A stretch of DNA of 9,333 bases from an uncultured Alphaproteobacteria bacterium (GTDB lineage: Bacteria; Pseudomonadota; Alphaproteobacteria; Rickettsiales; UBA1997), in assembly GCA_903849835.1 (NCBI GenBank), contig CAINKA010000053.1, positions 1-9,333 of the forward strand. Direction: 5' to 3'. Positions 6,818-9,333 of the stretch are shown piece after piece; within the stretch, counting starts at the first letter, position 1, and every line of letters begins with the position of its first letter. The notes beneath the pieces are model-generated. The model had not been told where the DNA came from, ran no database searches, and worked only from the letters and a program-made list of their open reading frames with translations. Made by a program: the position numbers and the translations under genes.

Positions 6818-7842
6818 TCGAGAAATTTCTAACTTACGCCAAAAAAAATGGCTGCTCCGATGTGCATATCACCACTGGATCGGTTCCAATGCTTCGTATC
6901 GATGGTGACATGACGCCAATTCCAAATGTTCCCGCACTTACAGACAAGCAGGTTCTAGACATGATCCATTCGATCATGAATGATGTTCAAAAAAAAACTT
7001 ACCAAGAAAAATGGGAGTTAGATTTTTCAATCCAAGTTGGAGAAGCATTGCGTTTTCGCGTTAATGCCTTCCGCACAATTTACGGCTCTGCAGCAGTTTT
7101 CCGCGAAATTCCGATCGAAATAAAAAGTCTGGCAGCGCTTCATGCTCCAGAAACAATTCGCAACATGGCCTCATTCAAGAAAGGCTTGGTTCTAGTTGTT
7201 GGGCCAACTGGAAGTGGAAAATCTACAACTCTCGCAGCTCTGATCGATCACATTAATTCCACCTATTCTCACCACATCATCACGATTGAAGATCCAGTTG
7301 AATTCGTGCATAAAAGCAAAAAATCTTTGGTGAATCAGCGCGAAGTTGGCAATAGCACAATGTCATTCGCCAATGCGCTGAAGAGCTCTTTGCGTGAAGA
7401 TCCTGACGTAATTTTGGTCGGAGAAATGCGTGACATCGAAACAATTCACCTCGCTTTAACCGCGGCGGAAACGGGACACTTAGTGTTGGGAACGCTTCAC
7501 ACCAGCTCATCCGCACAAACCATCAACAGAATCATCGATGTTTTTCCATCCGAAGATAAACCGGTAGTTCGCACAATTCTTTCGAGCTCAATCAAAGCAA
7601 TTGTTTCGCAAAGATTGTTGAAAAAAGTTGGTGGAGGAAGATGCGCAGCTTACGAAATCATGATTGCAAATTCTTCGATTCGCAACCTGATCCGCGAAGA
7701 TAAAATTCCGCAAATTAATTCCATCATGGAACTCGGCAAAAAAAGCGGAATGTGTTTGATGAAAGATTCGATCAATGATTTGCTCATCAAGGGCATGATC
7801 TCGCCAGAGACCGCAGAAGAAGCTCTCGCAGCAAGCGAATAA
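6814..7842 (+). CDS. pilT: PilT-like type IV pilus retraction ATPase
   Basis: A hexameric cytoplasmic ATPase of the secretion-ATPase superfamily, known to power pilus retraction at the inner membrane. Seen: the N-terminal PilT pattern SDVHITTG...PMLRIDG (15-31), Walker A GPTGSGKST (130-138), Asp box TIEDPVEF (157-164), Walker B VILVGEMRD (199-207), His box GHLVLGTLHT (221-230), and the PilT-specific C-terminal element SIRNLIRE (288-295, consensus AIRNLIRE) followed by INSIMELGKKSGM. The length of 342 residues matches the usual 340-350. The C-terminal element and the lack of a PilB-type N-terminal extension argue for PilT over PilB; PilU is a weaker alternative. It starts inside the TPR gene's stop (ATGA) with a weak AGAAG at 6803-6807. 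No pilin or other pilus gene is in the window, so a complete pilus cannot be inferred from this alone. Confidence 0.93.
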   Translation: MIEKFLTYAKKNGCSDVHITTGSVPMLRIDGDMTPIPNVPALTDKQVLDMIHSIMNDVQKKTYQEKWELDFSIQVGEALRFRVNAFRTIYGSAAVFREIPIEIKSLAALHAPETIRNMASFKKGLVLVVGPTGSGKSTTLAALIDHINSTYSHHIITIEDPVEFVHKSKKSLVNQREVGNSTMSFANALKSSLREDPDVILVGEMRDIETIHLALTAAETGHLVLGTLHTSSSAQTINRIIDVFPSEDKPVVRTILSSSIKAIVSQRLLKKVGGGRCAAYEIMIANSSIRNLIREDKIPQINSIMELGKKSGMCLMKDSINDLLIKGMISPETAEEALAASE

Positions 7843-7863
7843 AATTTCAAAATAAAAACAAAC

Positions 7864-7869
7864 AAGAGG
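7864..7869 (+). promoter_or_regulatory. Shine-Dalgarno of the amino acid permease gene
   Basis: AAGAGG ends 5 bases before the ATG at 7875. It is the clearest ribosome binding site in the window, and it supports the start chosen for the permease and its independent translation from pilT, which ends 32 bases upstream. Confidence 0.7.
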
Positions 7870-7874
7870 CAAAA

Positions 7875-9269
7875 ATGAAATCCCTATTCAAAAAACTTTT
7901 CAGAAAAAAAAGTATTGAGAGCATCATCGAAGGTGCGAAAAAAAATTCTTTGAAAAAAACTCTAGGAGCTTTCGATTTAATTTTACTCGGAATCGGATGT
8001 ACAATCGGAACCGGAATTTTTGTTTTAACTGGCGTTGCAGCCGCTGAATATGCGGGTCCTGCGATTTCAATTTCCTACCTTCTCGCCGGCCTCGCCTGTA
8101 TTTTTGCCGGCCTTGCTTACACCGAACTTGCCTCAATGGTGCCTGTTGCGGGAAGCGCTTACACCTACTCCTACGCAATTCTAGGGGAATTTATCGCTTG
8201 GCTAGTTGCATGGGGTTTGATTCTGGAATATACGGTTGCAGCCTCAACTGTCGCGGCTGGATGGTCAGGATATTTCGTCGGAATTTTGAATCAGGGTGGA
8301 ATTCATTTGCCCGAGGCTTTCACAAAAATTCCATCCGAAGGTGGCTTCATAAATCTTCCGGCAGTTTGCATTTCCTTGTTTGTCGGTTGTCTGTTAATCC
8401 GCGGCACAAAAGAAAGCGTGATGGTTAACCGCATTTTAGTAGGATTAAAACTCGGCGTGATTTTTTTATTTTTAATCATCGCAGCTCCTCACATTAAAAT
8501 GGAAAATTATGCTGATTTTGCTCCATTTGGATGGAATGGAATCGCAGCAGGCGCAGCAACAATTTTCTTCGCTTACCTCGGATTTGACGCGGTCGCAACA
8601 ACGGCTGAGGAATGTAAAAATCCAAATCGCGATTTACCGATCGGGATAATAGGCTCGCTGCTAATTTGCACCGTGCTTTACATCGCAACCTCGCTCGTCC
8701 TCACGGGCATCGTTCACTACAGCGAATTGAATAACGCTGAACCAATGGCTCGCGCATTACGTCAAAATGGCAGCAACATCGGATCAGCTTTAGTTGGAAC
8801 TGGCGCGGTTGCTGGAATGGTGACAGTGCTTTTGGTGTTGATGTATGGCCAGTCTCGCGTTTTTTTCGTAATGTCTCGCGACGGTTTAATCCCAAATATT
8901 TTCAGCAAGCTGCATAAAAAATTCTCAACACCGCACATTAGCTGCGCGATTGTGATGGTGGCTGTTGCAACAATTTCTGGCTTTACTCCGATCCACACGA
9001 TGGGACAAATGAGCAGCCTCGGAACACTCTTCGCCTTCTTCGTCGTCTCAATCGGCGTGCTAGTTTTGCGCTTCACAAGACCAGAATTAAAAAGACCTTT
9101 CAAATGCCCGATGGTTTTCGTAACAGCTCCGATGGCTCTTCTCAGCTGCGGCTATCTCATCTACAGCCTGTTCCTCAAAACCGGAAAACCTTTTGTGATT
9201 TGGTTTGCAATTGGAATCGCGGTTTATTTTCTCTATTCGCAAAAAAGAAGCCCTCTGAACAAAAAATAA
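7875..9269 (+). CDS. APC-family amino acid permease (cationic amino acid transporter type)
   Basis: A 464-residue polytopic inner-membrane protein with about 12 hydrophobic helices, the normal size for the YfnA/YhdG/CAT branch of the amino acid-polyamine-organocation superfamily. The N-terminus has the family pattern LKKTLGAFDLILLGIG (26-41) and the unwound substrate-binding TM1 motif GIGCTIGTGIF (39-49). Further hallmarks are YTELASMVPVAGSAYTYSY (82-100), FFAYLGFDAVATTAEECKNP (231-250), RDLPIGI (252-258) and RVFFVMSRDGLIP (328-340). It probably imports amino acids by proton or sodium symport or by exchange; the substrate cannot be read from the sequence. It follows pilT by 32 bases with its own Shine-Dalgarno, and may be cotranscribed. 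It would suit a host-associated or auxotrophic organism, which is inference. Confidence 0.93.
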   Translation: MKSLFKKLFRKKSIESIIEGAKKNSLKKTLGAFDLILLGIGCTIGTGIFVLTGVAAAEYAGPAISISYLLAGLACIFAGLAYTELASMVPVAGSAYTYSYAILGEFIAWLVAWGLILEYTVAASTVAAGWSGYFVGILNQGGIHLPEAFTKIPSEGGFINLPAVCISLFVGCLLIRGTKESVMVNRILVGLKLGVIFLFLIIAAPHIKMENYADFAPFGWNGIAAGAATIFFAYLGFDAVATTAEECKNPNRDLPIGIIGSLLICTVLYIATSLVLTGIVHYSELNNAEPMARALRQNGSNIGSALVGTGAVAGMVTVLLVLMYGQSRVFFVMSRDGLIPNIFSKLHKKFSTPHISCAIVMVAVATISGFTPIHTMGQMSSLGTLFAFFVVSIGVLVLRFTRPELKRPFKCPMVFVTAPMALLSCGYLIYSLFLKTGKPFVIWFAIGIAVYFLYSQKRSPLNKK

Positions 9270-9274
9270 CTCGA

Positions 9275-9328
9275 TGCCATGCTGAGCTCTAATGTCATGC
9301 TGAGCTTGTCGAAGCATGATTCATGGCA
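9275..9328 (+). repeat. Intergenic palindromic repeat after the permease gene
   Basis: TGCCATG (9275-9281) pairs with CATGGCA (9322-9328). Inside, CATGCT (9296-9301) pairs with AGCATG (9313-9318), or alternatively GCTT (9304-9307) with AAGC (9312-9315) around GTCG. CATGCTGAGCT is also directly repeated (9278-9288 and 9296-9306). The TGAGCTTGTCGAAGCATG part resembles a small dispersed repeat that I recall from many bacterial genomes, but this is unverified. It could fold in the mRNA and act as a 3' stabiliser or weak terminator, though no T-run follows before the window ends. It may continue beyond the edge. Confidence 0.65.
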
Positions 9329-9333
9329 CAGTG

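Noticed and set aside
8085..8112. Repeated GCCGGCC(T) strings in the permease gene
   Set aside because: They encode conserved small-residue membrane helix sequence (LLAGLACIFAGL); there is no hairpin insertion and the family length is normal.

Overview
The window looks like a chromosomal stretch of an AT-rich alphaproteobacterium, possibly of the Rickettsiales or a similar host-associated lineage. The grounds are a ZapE-type ATPase, an MnmG whose middle reads FILDR...YIGVMIDDL as in alphaproteobacterial homologues, frequent A/T homopolymers, and short palindromic repeats lodged in-frame inside a housekeeping gene, a habit best known from Rickettsia. The taxonomic placement is inference. All genes are on the + strand and tightly packed. 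The longest gap before the 3' end is 77 bases, so no stretch over 300 bases lacks a gene.

Layout. Bases 2-988 hold the 3' part of zapE (cell-division-associated AAA+ ATPase), cut by the window edge. A short spacer with a weak hairpin follows. Bases 1066-3969 encode a 967-residue protein that I do not recognise. It uses AGA/AGG arginine codons far more than its neighbours, contains two exact short tandem duplications, and stops only 9 bases before mnmG. Bases 3979-5946 are mnmG (gidA), the tRNA U34 modification flavoprotein, with two extra segments that are each a GC-rich palindromic repeat sharing a 12-base core and read in the same frame. Bases 5948-6817 encode an exported TPR protein, which overlaps by 4 bases a PilT-like retraction ATPase gene (6814-7842). 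An APC-family amino acid permease follows at 7875-9269 behind a recognisable Shine-Dalgarno. The last 64 bases hold a different palindromic repeat.

How the genes may work together. The TPR and pilT genes are probably translationally coupled and may serve a type IV pilus or related envelope machine. mnmG lies 1 base upstream of the TPR gene, so mnmG-TPR-pilT may be one transcript. The permease would fit an organism that imports amino acids. The two most interesting things are the pair of in-frame repeat insertions in mnmG and the large unrecognised gene between zapE and mnmG. I found no RNA gene, CRISPR array, insertion sequence, or phage module.
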